DNA from: Distichodus sexfasciatus
Lineage: Eukaryota; Chordata; Actinopteri; Characiformes; Distichodontidae
Length of the DNA stretch: 64,000 nt
Assembly: GCA_032718565.1 (NCBI GenBank)
Contig: JAVGVS010000013.1
Location: 2,303,249 to 2,367,248 of the forward strand
Direction of reading: 5' to 3'
Shown here piece by piece: positions 23,581 through 36,500 of the stretch. Made by a program: the position numbers and the translations under genes. The notes under the pieces were generated by a model. The model was not told the DNA's origin. It searched no databases and worked only from the letters and a program-made list of their open reading frames with translations. Each line of letters starts with the position of its first letter. Within the stretch, counting starts at the first letter, position 1.

Positions 23581-26500
23581 GATTATATGACGTAGCTCTC
23601 ACAGTGGGTTTTTTTACGTGACGTCATCCCCCCGAAGAATTTTAATGAATTAGATGCCATTTTCTGCATTCTGGTGTATAGAAACAGGTTGTTAAACACC
23701 TAATTTTACCTACAAAAGTGACTTAATTCAATGACTATTTTAGAGACAGATTCAACATTAGTCCATATATTCATCAGCCTGTTTTTAAACTCACTGCTAT
23801 GCCTAAAATAATTAAATTAATGTGACACAATTTATCACCAACAATGATTTTATGGGTGCATTTTACTTTTTTGTGTATTCTTTTTTTTAAATATGTAACA
23901 CAACATGCCATAGTGATACTCAACTGTATGTTTAGAATAGAAAAAAATATTTTCTGACCTGGGAAAGAGTCTTTTTGTATCAGGCAGAGCAGGATGTTTG
24001 AATCTGATTTCAAAGCAATTTCCACGGGTTTATACCTTTTTGTTACTATATTATGAGATCTACTTACATATTTACTGAAATGTATCTATTTGATACCTGT
24101 TGGAGACCCCTACTCTAGATTATGGCTCTAAATCAGTAATGCCATTCATGAAAATTACATAACTGACTGGAATGCACTCAAAATTAATACTGATTAATAT
24201 TAATATAACCCTTCATCACTCACCTCAGCAATAGAACTCTCTCTACTGTCCCTACATGCTGACCCTACCTCTGACTCACTCTCAGCATCAATCTCCGATG
24301 CCAAGAGAAATCGAGATGGATTAAGCATTGTGTTTTTTTCTATCAACAACTGAAATAAGTAAGCTTTAAACAGTCAAGCAATTAGCAGGAAATAAATGGC
24401 ATTCGCTCTTGTTTCCAATGGCCTTCTCATTATCTGAATTTTTAAAAAAATAAATTCGTCGGACCTTGAATCAAGCACTGTTTTATGCAGAAAATACTGA
24501 ACCACTAAAATACTAAACTCCAAATAACATTTTGGATGCAATCATTTTATACTTTCTGATAAAATTTAAACTCGCAGTAAACTTTTCTGACGTGATTATT
24601 TAATTCTTGCTGATTATATGAACACCAGCAGTTGGCGCTATTAAACTGTCTCTGCTATAATAGGCATAGCTGATGCTAGTAGCCTAAATTAGGCTACAGA
24701 AGTATTCTATTCTGGTCACTCACTGTCAGGGCTGTAGTCTACGTGATACGCAGGTAAAACCAGTTAAAAAAAATCATGGGTTTGCGTATACCCAGGAAAA
24801 CATATGCTGCACCATTGACAACAATGTAATAGTACACGGTACAGTCAGACAGTATGGCCACTACAGCAAACTACACTACAGCACTGCTCACTATATGCAA
24901 TTTCAAATCACAACAGGGAATCAATAAATATCAGACCGGACTTGTCCTCATGTTTGGCATCACAAACAAATCAATGATAGTTTTTATGTCATCATTGAAT
25001 TTGGATGAAATGATAGTTAACATTAAGCTAGCTGACAGATATCCTAACATTGACTAGCCAGCTAACTGCATTAACATTTCCACTGGAGAAAAAAAAATTG
25101 TCTTGTGAGGAAATTTTGACTTACTTTCCGCTTCTTTGTAAAGGATTTTCTTATGTCCATTGTGTCTGGGGAGGGAGCAAATATTGCAAACAATTGTTCA
25201 GTAGCCTAAATAAGGCAAAGCTTACTCCTAATATTTCATTGTTTAGTTGAACATTCATTTAACGTGGCCGAGGGCAGCTGTTTCCAAACTTTTTTTTTTC
25301 TGCGCACCATGGGGCTGACGTTACCTGCTCCAGTTTCGAGCAACCTGTCTACGCACTGACGATACACTTCACTTGCATGCGGTGAGTTGGAGGCAAGCCC
25401 GAAGCGGATTTCCAGCGGTATGTGTATTCTCCTATCGATTAAGTGGAATAAATTCTTTCGCGAAACAGCGCTGGGTGAACTAATAGTTTATGTTTTTTGG
25501 GGGTGGGGGGTCGAAACTCTCCGTTAAGGGGAGCCAAATTTAACAAAACGAACACCTAAAGGGCCGGAGTGTAGTAATGAATGAAAAACACGCCATTGCT
25601 CATCCACTTGCATTCAAGTAATTTTAAAGTTTGTTTTACAATATTTAAACAAAAGGTGCAAGAAGTAGAACGAAAACACGCATTTAATACGGCACCACGT
25701 TATACACTCATTAATAATTCAACATTTCGGATTTACTGTTTTTGGTCTATTTGGTATATATGTATGCATGCAACGCCTGCCTGTAGGTGTTGTGTTTGCG
25801 GGTGTGAGGATTACAGGACTTCGTTCTCACAGAATCGGCTTTACGTCACAAACGCCTGGCAATTTTAATAAAACGACAGTGCTCATTTCAAAGGTTTTTC
25901 AACATTTGAACAGAAAGTGCACGAAGTAGAATGGAAACACGAACATGCTTTTAATACGCCACCTCCTAATCCATTTATCAGCAATTCTGATTTACTGTTA
26001 TCCTTTCATCTATTTGAGAGGTTCTAGACCATCCTTCTACCTATTCTATATTAATGGTTATTTGAGTCCAAAATGTCAATGGACACACACAATAGGGGTA
26101 TAGTTATTCTTTTGTTTCAATAGATGTCTTGCACAATGTACATCGAGTACAATCCAAGTTCAGTCTTTTGTTTAAGATTATCACACATGTATTTTTTTAT
26201 TGAAAAGTTTTTAACATTTCTTTCCAAACTGTAAAGTAAGATCAAGAAAGTGTACAATCCTTAAATGAATGTTGGGAAGTCACACCATTAAATAAATGGT
26301 AAAATCAAGGATTCATTAAGGACTAGCTGTTACAATCCCTAGACTACTTCTGATGAGGAGAGTTCTTGAGAGGTGGCTGCTATCAGGATTCATCAGCAAG
26401 ACACATCGTCAGTTGTGTGCCTCAGCATCACAGGGTGTTTCGGCCATTTATCACAAGACACCCTCTTCTGAGGCAGGCCCACCACAGGTTGATCAAGCCT

Positions 26501-26690
26501 GTGTAAGTAAACAAGGGAATGAATTTGACAAAAGAACCCTTAAGGCCAATAATCACTAGACCTAAAGGCTAAGTATTATTTAACCAAATTAATAAAGCAC
26601 GTATCAAGTGCTGTACAAAGGTTTTTGTAATTGGTATTTAGTCATGATCATAAAGTCTAATTGTTATTAACTCCACAGAAGGGGGCGCTG
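23581..26690. other. Intergenic region between divergent ipo7 and tmem41b
   Basis: About 3.1 kb of AT-rich sequence between two divergently transcribed genes. Apart from a degenerate direct repeat at about 25615-26030 and short CpG-containing sequence near 25300-25430, I see no gene, intact repeat or RNA. Open frames here (for example 24854-25057, 25581-25868) show no protein signature. Confidence 0.6.
25615..26030. repeat. Degenerate direct repeat, two units
   Basis: Two diverged copies lie about 265 bp apart. Unit 1 (about 25625-25755) has 'aaggtgcaagaagtagaacg', 'aaaacacgcatttaatacg' and 'atttactgttt'. Unit 2 (about 25890-26020) has 'aaagtgcacgaagtagaatg', 'gaacatgcttttaatacg' and 'gatttactgtt'. 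Order and spacing are kept, so this is a local duplication. Confidence 0.7.
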
Positions 26691-26867
26691 TTCGTCGTCC
26701 GTGGTCTCAGCGCGAAGTGGCGAGTGAGCAGGAGGTTAAAGGCGAGCCAGCGTCATTCTGTCACCGGGTTGAGGGACGGAAGCGAGAGGCTTCGGCGCTG
26801 ACGCGGCTTAATGAACAGCGGCTGAAGTGACGATCTTTTTTTTGGAGTTTATTCAAAAATCGTCATA
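26691..26867 (+). promoter_or_regulatory. tmem41b promoter / 5' UTR
   Basis: CpG-rich stretch just upstream of the tmem41b start codon (ggtctcagcgcgaagtggcg, 'agcgagaggcttcggcgctg', 'acgcggcttaatg'). There is no clear TATA box, as is usual for a housekeeping gene. The start of transcription is not determinable here. Confidence 0.55.
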
Positions 26868-29800
26868 ATGGCCGCCAAGAAAACCGCTCGTCAGAGAGGA
26901 GGCGCTACAATGGTGGAGAATGACGCGACGACAAAAGAAGCAGCTAAAGGTAACGGCTTGCTAGCTTAGCGTTAGCTTTGTGCTTCGTGCCCGCTTGAGT
27001 GTGGTTACTCAGCAGCACACCTCTAACAGCGGCTCGATTCTTTTTTCCACCAAGGACTCGAGCTTAAATTGGGGTTTAAGAACGACATTAACACCGGCGA
27101 CTGTGCCGCTTTTATATACGACTGTTTTTGTTGGTGATCGGGAAGATCTTTAGCTCTTTGGGTGACCACATAATCTTATAAACAGCCACCAACAACTTAA
27201 GTGTCCGATTTAACCTTTAGCCTTTTCACAGTGTCCAGTCAAAGAATTTACACCTAACTGATAAGTATGGAATACGTCTAGTGTGGGATTCTCTCTCTCT
27301 CTCTCTCTCTATCACTCACACTATTGCCCTCACTTCCTTCCTCACACACATTTCTGTGCCGACTGGGCTTTTTAAGTTATTAAAATGTTAACTTAAGTGT
27401 CCAATTTAGCCTTTTAACATTGCCAGCCTAATAATTTAGGCTGTGTTTGTGATACATATCTCTTTCTCTTTTTATGTCTGTTTCTCCCTGCCTGCCTGCT
27501 TGTCTTTCTGTATCTCATTTTCAGTTCAAGTGGATAAATGATCTCTACCTCTGTCGTAATTTCAGAACCCTACTAATTTGAATTGTAGTGGTTTAATGAC
27601 AATGTAATATGTTGTCAAATGAATAAAGACCCCTTTTCGTATTAGAACCAGCACAGATGTCACAAACATTGTCGTGTGTGTGGCCCTGGGGGAAATTGTG
27701 AAACAGCTGATGCAAAGTTCAGCAACACGCTGCTCTACAGTACAGATGTTTGATGTTGAGCTGCTTGGTTGATGTGTTTTTTGTTTGTTTGTATTTTTCT
27801 TCAGAAACCCAGTATTCTGGAGGGGGCTCGGCTCGCATGTCCCTCCTTATCCTGGTTTCCATCTTTGCATGTGCTGCTTCTGTTATGTATCTGGTTTATA
27901 GAAATTTCCCAGAACTGAGCGAGTAAGTAGACATTTTCATTCTTTTTACCACATTTTTGATGTTACCTCTGTTTTGAGTCATCAGTGTTTTCTATCTGTG
28001 ACATTTGTGCTTTTCAGAGACGAGAGGGAGAAGATAAAAATCCCCAAAGACATGGATGATGCTAAAGCCCTGGGCACAGTACTGTCCAAGTATAAGGACA
28101 CTTATTATAGCCAAGTGCTGTTGGCTTATTTTGCTACTTATGTCTTGTATCTTTTCCATCAGTCTATGGATGCATGTTTTTCATATTGTTTATGCACAAA
28201 ATTTAAGTTGACTTGATTTTAGTTCCCTCCAATTGCTCTTTGCACTTCCCCCCGATAAGTCTAATTTCTTTTGGCAGTAAGTAGAACTATTTAGCCAAAT
28301 CCCCTGATGCATTTACTTCCTGTAACATTAGAAGTTTAAAACCAGTTCATCCTGTCCTACGGAAAGTCGTACCCCACTTAAGCGTCACAACAAATTGTTA
28401 GTATAAATAGTCTGTCCTTGTGACTCCCAAACACATTTGAGAAATGTAATTGCTCCCAGTGGGACCAGTCCTCAACTGTGTACGATTCTACAGACTTAGA
28501 AATGGGAGGCAGTGAGCTTTGGCATGTGTTGGAGGAGCCTGTTTCCAGCTGACTGTTTGCCAAACGAGCGCCAGCCCAGGAGAGACGATTGAGATTGAGT
28601 CTTGGAGGCAGCTGGCACACTGACTCATGGATGGATCACTGTGTGCAATTCTTAGGCTTGGGTTAAACTGTCCAACATCCTATTACTTAATGTGTAACAC
28701 CCACCTTGCTGCTTGCAATAGTATATATAAAGCCCTGGGTGCCAATATTATGAAAAAAAATATTGTTATATACAAAGTCAAAGTGACCATTATTGTCTCT
28801 TAACCTGTATTGTCTCATGCATATATGTATATAAGCTTAACTCTTTTCACATTTCAACAAGCATGTGATGTTAGCCTTAACACCGCGCCTTCAGTCTCCA
28901 GACGTTTGCCATTCCAGGTTCTATTTTCCTCAGTATACTGTCTGGATATCTCTACCCCTTCCCTCTAGCCTTGTTCTTGGTCTGTCTGGTAAGTCTGAAT
29001 AGTTACTTGATAATAGAAAATTTTGTATAGTAATTACAAAGCTGTAAATCTGGAACAAAGCAACTGTTCAGTAACAGATTGTTTGCTTCTCAGTGTTCAG
29101 GCCTGGGAGCCTCCTTCTGCTACATGTTGTCTTATCTAGTTGGCAGACCTGTTGTCTACAAGTACCTCACAGATAGAGCCCAGAAATGGTCTCAGCAGGT
29201 AAGATAGTCATATCTTTTTTGGGGCTTGTTTTTATCGTTTTAGTAATTTCATTAAATAATGATCTAAATATTTTTGCAGGTAGATAAACACAGAGCACAC
29301 CTCATCAATTATATCATTTTTCTGAGAATCACCCCCTTCCTCCCAAACTGGTTTATCAACATCACTTCCCCAGTCATCAATGTGCCTCTAGGAGTCTTCT
29401 TCCTTGGTACCTTCCTTGGTAAGATGCAAGCTTTTTAAAGTTTACTAGTGATGAGTGTTGAAGACTTATTTTATAGTTTATTTACTTTAATTTGTAGTGC
29501 TGGATCAGCTTTCTTGAAAATATACATTTGTGGTTGTGCTGCCGTTTGCCTCATTTATATTTGCTTTTTGAAACCTCATCATAACTGTATATTACCACTA
29601 TTTATAAGCATTACTAATAACACAGTTTGTTGTTTGAAGATGGTTGTGCATCTTCATCATCTGTGAAAGTATTGGTTGATCTGAATTAGCATACCTTTTT
29701 CTTTCTCTGGCAGGAGTGGCTCCTCCATCATTCGTAGCAATCAATGCTGGTACCACGCTCTACAAGCTGACCACAGCAGGAGAAGCTGTGTCCTGGAACT

Positions 29801-29883
29801 CTCTAGCCATTCTGGGTGTTTTGGCCGTGTTGTCCATCCTGCCAGTGTGCTTCCAGAAAAAACTGCAGAAGAAACTGGAATAA
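26868..29883 (+). CDS. tmem41b: Transmembrane protein 41B, complete (7 coding exons)
   Basis: Endoplasmic reticulum phospholipid scramblase of the VTT/DedA family, acting in autophagosome formation and lipoprotein and lipid-droplet metabolism (family knowledge). Exons: 26868-26949, 27805-27922, 28018-28146, 28895-28988, 29094-29198, 29280-29418, 29714-29883. They total 837 nt, or 278 residues plus stop, slightly shorter than the human protein because of a short N terminus. Visible: SGGGSARMSLLILVSIFACA opening the first membrane helix (about residue 39); the conserved cytosolic patch IPKDMDDAKALG; and the VTT domain with GYLYPFPLALFLVCL, SYLVGRPVVYKYL, FLRITPFLPNWF (Arg-Ile-Thr-Pro about residues 192-195) and GTFLGVAPPSFVAI. 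The tail is Lys-rich (KKLQKKLE), compatible with ER retrieval. Exon 3 must use the GTATCT donor at 28147 to restore YVFLQTFAIPG. The ATG at 26868 is the first in frame after the CpG-rich leader. Confidence 0.96.
27290..27312. repeat. (CT)n microsatellite in tmem41b intron 1
   Basis: Short perfect CT run. Simple repeat only. Confidence 0.8.
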
Positions 29884-31950
29884 AAGCGTTGTTCTGGACT
29901 CTGTCCTTAACTTCACTTATCACCTCATCCTCAAAAAGCAGGCACTTCACTGGCCTTGTGAGAACGGACCTAAAGCCAAGACATGCTGACTGACCTTTTG
30001 TCTCATTTGTCGTTCACAATTGTTTATTTAATTGGTTTAAAAGTTGATAGAAAATGTTGCCTATTTTAACGAGTAGAACGGCTCTTTGAATATTAATTTT
30101 TAAACCTTTTCAGCTTTTCTTAAAATTTCTTTAGGTTACATTGACAGCAACTTTTTTTTTTATCATAAAGGAACTAAAATGATTTTTAAATGTTAATGTG
30201 CCAGTAACTCGCTACTTTTCCCTTCAGTTTGGATGTAGACGGATACAGTTTTGTTTTTGGAGACCTAAGAGAATGGGCATTATGAGGATCCTTCAGGGAG
30301 TTGGAGGATAACTGATTATGCTCCGAGAAGTTTTAACACCATGCCAGCTCTGACGTCAGCACAGATCTTTGTAGGCCTGCCGTCGGTGCCCTATGTACTG
30401 CTGCCAACTACATAGAGGGGTGCTAGTGTTCCATACTCACTTCATTTTTTGTTGTTGGTGGAATTCAAGTGATTTGAATTCATTTCGTCTTAAATAACCA
30501 GTTACTGGAATTTCTAAACTGGGCCTATTCAGACAGATTGTATGAGGGCCTGCAGGTTTTTTGTTGCGTTGACTCAGTGGAGAAACACCTGATGTTTATT
30601 TTTTATTTTTGGCTTAAGAGTTTGTGATTGTTAGTGAATGAGTCCAAGTGTAAATGTCAAAGAATTTACTACTTGGCCGTCTTCAAGGATTCAACACATG
30701 AGGGCCTAAACTGTGATTCCAGTCTGTCAACACAGAAATGACACGCAATTTATGAAAAGTGGAGGTTGTTTTTCATGTATTGAATCCTGTTGAGCTAAAA
30801 AAGAGGGAGAACAGTAGGATGTGGTTCAGCACTGATATCTGAAAAACAAAGTAGCTATGCTTTAAAAAATATGTATGTAAGAACTTTCTTAGTCCTGCCT
30901 GTTTTTCGTTTTGATAACATTAAATTCCTTCAAAAATAACCTGTAAGAAACGAGCACCGTGTTTACGGACAGTCTCATTTGCACTGAGTCTCCTATTTAT
31001 CTCCTGTGCTAAGAGGGAGTGTGTCTTCTCCACGTAGTAAAAAGCGGGATACCTGATTCAGATGTGAACTTCATCCACCCATCATTGTTATCACAGACAC
31101 CACATAGTGCCGATCATGTTATTTGCCAGTGTGATTGCTACAGTTCAGATATATAACGTATATGATATGCCATTTAAATCCTTGATGCTGTGAACACTGA
31201 AAATGTCTTAACTAGACTGAGAAAAGTGAACATGCGACATGTTGCCATGATTCACAAGTTATAAAAGTCCATCCAGCGACACTGTTCGGCACATGATGTC
31301 TCGCCCATGTTTTTATGTTCCTGATTTTGATTTCATTCTCACTAATAATTTGGGTTCCTACTACAATCACAGTATTATATTCAAATTGTGCATTGCAGTA
31401 TATTGTTGACATGTAAATGCTATTAATTGACTGTTTCTTTTGAATGTCAAAACAAAATGTATGACGGAGATATTTATTAAGAGATGATTAAAAAGAATTC
31501 TTTGGCTTGTTTATAATGGCTCATAAAAACTTTTTGGGCAAAATTGTATTTTTTAGTAACAGGTAAAAAAGCAGTGAAGAGCAAATGCCATCAAACATTT
31601 ACCACTTGATTTTGACTTAATATGACTAAGTTCAAGTTAATACCTTAATCTTTTTCTCTTACAAGCATTTTTGTACTTTTGCTTTACTTTTTTGCTTGTT
31701 GCATCTTGGTTTGTTTAGTTTGTGGTTAGCCGTCAGAGACAGCCTCTCCGTAGGAAGGGGTTTTGTGGTAATTTTAGTCGTCTTTGATGACTTTTCAGAT
31801 TAAATTGCATCAGCTTTGTAAGAAAACCGGTCGTATTTAACTTCAAATCTGTTCAATTTTTTTTACTTCAAGTAATTCTGTACTTGAATTACTGCTCGTA
31901 CATAAATTCAATGCATACATAAATAAACGGATTCCTTTATTTGGACAGAA
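29884..31950 (+). other. tmem41b 3' UTR (probable)
   Basis: AT-rich non-coding sequence after the tmem41b stop. It contains several possible poly(A) signals: ATTAAA near 30919 and 31486, and AATAAA at 31922-31927. Use of each cannot be decided here. The minus-strand frames in this stretch show no protein signature. Confidence 0.55.
31922..31927 (+). terminator. Candidate AATAAA poly(A) signal, tmem41b
   Basis: Canonical hexamer about 2 kb after the tmem41b stop codon, followed within 30 bases by a T-rich segment. It is the best distal candidate, with ATTAAA at about 31486 as an upstream alternative. Confidence 0.45.
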
Positions 31951-33339
31951 GAGGGCACTCTGACAGCAGATTTCATTTCACGGATTTACGCATGACTTTA
32001 AATGTTTTCCTTTTTTGAATATTTCCTGTTCCGGTGTTTGATGCGTGTTCATGACAGATTTTATGTTACTGTGCACAATACAATTCATAAGACCAAATGT
32101 ATAATTTACAAGGTAGTAGAAACTTTAAAAAATGATACCGCTAAAAAGCACAAACAGTAACATTTAAATTTGGCTATTATAGAGGAAATTCTCTAACCAC
32201 ATTTTCTACAAAAATCATAAGAGCATGAAGAAGCACATTGAAATAAGCATATGTCTTTACGTTCATCTTTTAAACATGAACGTAATGTAATCGGCAAAAC
32301 TATTAACATAAGAGGGTGAGAAGTCGTTGCACTTACATGATTAAATATGGTATTTACCCATGGTTAAATTAATTGACATAGTTATTAAGTTATCTAAACA
32401 CAATTTCCGTGATTACAATAACAAACCAATACTTTCAATACTTTTATAGCTTCAGTCTACACTATCTTCATGTTTACCCCCTAACACCTCTTATTACTAC
32501 GTCCTGAAATCGTAATTAACAAACGCTAGACTCATTAAGGCGTAGGCGCACATTGGCGTCATCACGTAGGCCGGCGCACGTCGCGAGCACAGTGGGCGCT
32601 CTCTATGGAACGCCGTTGCTTCAAAAAAACGAGCTAAACACGTCTGAACAGGGCATGTTCCCCCATCTATACTGTTTTTTAAAATCCCAAATTAAGGCGA
32701 CATACAAACACGTTAACTTAAATTAAGGCGTGTACGTTTGCTTAGGACATACCTCAAAAAAGCTTCGTTGATGCAATCTATTAGTCATGAGATGATTACA
32801 TGCTCCTTGCCGAAGGCTTACAATTCGCTATGCTTACATCTCTATCACAATGACTGACAGAAACCTATGTCTGCATGTACGGCCATATTCATAAAATTGT
32901 TTTTACATGTAATGTGATGGTAAGAAAATTATCTATTTACTGTTTCTAAATTTAGTTTATTTAATTGTATCTGCAAAGATGATTTAACACTGGATTTTGG
33001 TGCTTTATTGTTGCTATTTGACTGCTGTTTACCATGATATGCACAAACATTTGAAACGTTTTAAACGAAGTCCTTGCAAAAGTACCAACAAATTACTTTA
33101 GCATAATATTGGAATCGATATGTAATGTAGAGTAAAACTGCCATCTTTTGATATAAAGGAGAAAGATTTTTACATGTTTGTTTGTGATTGGTGACACTTG
33201 TATGTTTTTGATACGAATACATTTTAACCGTACTGCACATTTTAACGTGTGTTTTTAACGCAAAATTGCCGTTCACATATAGGAAAAATTCCCTGTTTAT
33301 ACGTGTCTGCCCCACTTTTTTTTGGGCTAATGGCGCTCC
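31951..33339. other. Intergenic region tmem41b-dennd5a
   Basis: AT-rich sequence with one isolated CpG-rich patch at about 32535-32625 (ggcgtcatcacgtaggccgg, 'cgcacgtcgcgagcac'). No gene was recognised. A 163-codon minus-strand open frame (33061-33552) runs into the dennd5a promoter and has no protein signature. Confidence 0.55.
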
Positions 33340-33596
33340 ATAGCTCTTGGTATCTATGACGTAAGCGCGCATGCGCGGCGACGCGGCGAAGCTCCAAAAG
33401 CCGTCTAAAACAGCTGTGCGCAGGGCTCCCACAATGCAGTTCGTCGGCTCGGCAGGATAGCGCTCTGATTTTTTTCCCCCTTTTTTCTCGCTCGGAGAGA
33501 CGCGCGTCCGCAATGGCTGCGCAAAAAGCGCCTGAGTCTCTGCGCTATGCACTTCAGTGACGCGACGAGCCAGAACACGAACGGACCGGCCTCAAA
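33340..33596 (+). promoter_or_regulatory. dennd5a promoter / 5' UTR (CpG island)
   Basis: CpG-dense block ending at the dennd5a ATG. It contains an NRF1-type palindrome (gcgcatgcgc, within gcgcgcatgcgcggcg, about 33365-33380), and further CpG-rich motifs (ctcggagagacgcgcgtccg). A cccacaatgcagtt motif resembles part of a ZNF143 site. There is no TATA box in a plausible place. Confidence 0.65.
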
Positions 33597-36500
33597 ATGA
33601 CCACCGGATTCAGCTCCAACTCATGCCGCTTCGCAGATTATTTCGTCATCTGCGGACTGGACACGGAAAGCGGACTGGAACCAGACGAGCTGTCCGGTGA
33701 GTCTCAATTCTGGATAATAAATAACATCATTTGGGATGCAACGGTCTGAATTGTAGTTATTTACATGTTTTGTTGTTGACGCTCGTTAACATTATTACGT
33801 GTTTAACCGAAACAATTTCCCCATGTTTACGCATTTGTTTATTTGTGTTGCATTTACTGACAAGAAAATACGTAAAGATGTTTCTTCTAACGTATGACGT
33901 AACGCCTCCCCCAAACCCGGATTTTTTTTATGTTTTGGTGATCATCATGTATAAATCCTGTTAATTCTGCTTTATACCCTGATAAAACGTTATTTTTTCT
34001 GTACAGCCGCGGCCCACATATAGTCTCAGCATCACTGCCCAATGCCCACGAGATATTTCAGATATGTTTTGCTTTACATGAAAAACAAATTAATTCCATT
34101 TCAACTGCAACTAATTTGACCCGATCTCTTATGCAGATTTTTTAGACATGGTAAAGCGGAGATAGACAAGTGTTTATTTCACGTGGTTTTAGTATTTCCT
34201 CTTTTACAGTGAAACCAAACTCTCTCGGTTCCTTTAAGACCCTAATTTCTCTCAAATGCTTACTATGTATAGCCAGTAAATTAAGCTTCAAGATTCCAGT
34301 TATAGAAGCTGTGAGCTGTAAGCCTGTTTTGTTCCTTAGACTAACCATAAAGTTAAACAACTAGATTAAATAGGGGAAAAAGAAAATGCTAACATTAAGT
34401 ATTTAATATATGCGGATATGTGCAGTACCACCATTGGGCCCTTGACAAGACTCTCAGTCCCAGATTACTCCACTGACTTTTTTTCTCAAAACTAAACCCA
34501 TTTCCAACCCAAAGCTGATATTAAGGCACTTGGTATTAAGAATGTAAAAGGCTGGAACTGAAAGAAAATTATCCTCCACTCCTGATTAAATCAGGTTGCT
34601 TTTATCTGCTCGAGCCTACCTTTCCCCTTAGATTACAAACAATTTTGATGATATTGATTATTACTTATTATTACTCAGTAACTACTTAGAACACAAGGGT
34701 ATCAGCTGCTTCTCATGCCTGGAAGATCTGGTGATGTTGTGGTCATTTATGTACAGAAGTTAAACTGTGATGACCATCTCTTTGTCAGCTGATAGAAATT
34801 TGGGAGTGATTGCAGTGTACTTTTGACTCGTCTTAGTGGTAAGATGCCAGATTTTTAGGATTGATCAATACTGGAGTGACAGCCAAGACACAGAATATAT
34901 GGGCGTGAGAAGAGAATCTATTTTGCTGTTGATGAAAATGTGGGCAGCGTCTTGGGCTTTGTGGCAAAGATACCAGTCAATTGTCGTTTTTCTCTTGTTC
35001 ATGAACTGCAATCACACCACATACCATGTGATCATTGTTAGGAGTCTGTTGTTGTTGTTGTGCTTTCAGAGAAGCCTGTTCTCAGGATGTCAGTTATTTT
35101 TTGATGTCAAGGCAGTTGAAAAAGGATTCTTACACAATGAGGCTTCAAGGAAATCTAGGTTAGAGCTCGACCGATTTGGGAATTTTAAGACATACCATTT
35201 CCACTAAATAGAGGACTCAGTGCTTGGGGACGGTACCTTGCTCATAAGTACCTCAGTGGTTACTTTACGGGTCTGGGACACGAACTGGGGGCATTCTGAT
35301 CACGGGGCCAACTCCATAACTGTTATGCTACCAACTGCCCACCAAATGCTATTATGCGTTGTACCATTGTATAGCTGGAACCTTACTAGTAGCTCTGACC
35401 TGTTAATATGCCCTAAATTGTGTGTTGCAGTCTGCTTGATGTAGTAATGTAGTAGTATATTAAAATGAATTAAATTGAGTGAATATTTTTCATTGTGAAC
35501 ACAGCACAGCACAGCGCACCACAATGACACGTGACCTCTGCATTTGACCCATTCGTGAAGGAGCAGTGGGCAACTTTCTGGGAGCGCCCAGGGAGCAGTG
35601 CTTGGGGACGGAACCTTGCTCATTAGCACCTCAGTGGTACCTTTACTGTTCTGGGACTTGAACCGACAACCTTCCAATCACGGGGACAATTCCCTAACTG
35701 TTACACCACAGATTTATGGGACTTATTGATTATTAGGTGTGTGGCGATACCCTCTATCCTCTTTGATTTACAATCCATCAATTTACGGTGGTGGTCTAGT
35801 GATATGACACCCATGTATGATTTAAGAGGTTGTACCGTCAAATCCAGCCCTATCCTATCTTCAGCACTACCGTCATTGGGCCCCTAAACAAAAATGAATC
35901 AAAAAATATTCATCGAATATTTTTCTACACTTTGAATAACCCAAAACCCCTTATGTCCATCATGATGTGTTGTGGTTCGGTGTATTATTAGAACTTATAA
36001 CAGGTGTTATATTACCTTTTAAAAATGCAAAAGTTGCAGAAAAAGTCAGATGTGCTGTTAATGTATTAATTAGTGCAGTCATGCCAAAAATGTTTTTGAA
36101 GGGATTGCATTTCTGGTTTCCACTGATTTCGTGTATGCAAGGATACGCAAAAGAGCTTTGTCCTCACGAAGCAACAACACTGCTTCCTCTTTACTGAGCA
36201 CTGCCGCTACACTTTGGGTTTTATGGTAGAGACGTGCGGGAGCATTTGAGTTTGCACGTTTCACTGTGGTGGCGATAACACAGCACACCCTTTCCTTTAA
36301 ACGCATACTTCAATTTTGCAGCGTGCACATCAACACACAATTCGGAACACAATGCAGTTGTGTTGTTACATCGCCACAAAAAGTACGATTTACTTGCCAG
36401 TTATACCATTATGACATCATAAGGTTGTGATGTCCAACACAGTGACTCGGTGGTTAATATCAGACTAAGGTTGCAGTGGTGGGTTTTCCGCCTTGTTTTT

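Noticed and set aside
28147..28216. Reading tmem41b exon 3 on to the stop near 28214
   Set aside because: The donor GTATCT at 28147 joined to 28895 restores the conserved YVFLQTFAIPG. The longer frame is intron.
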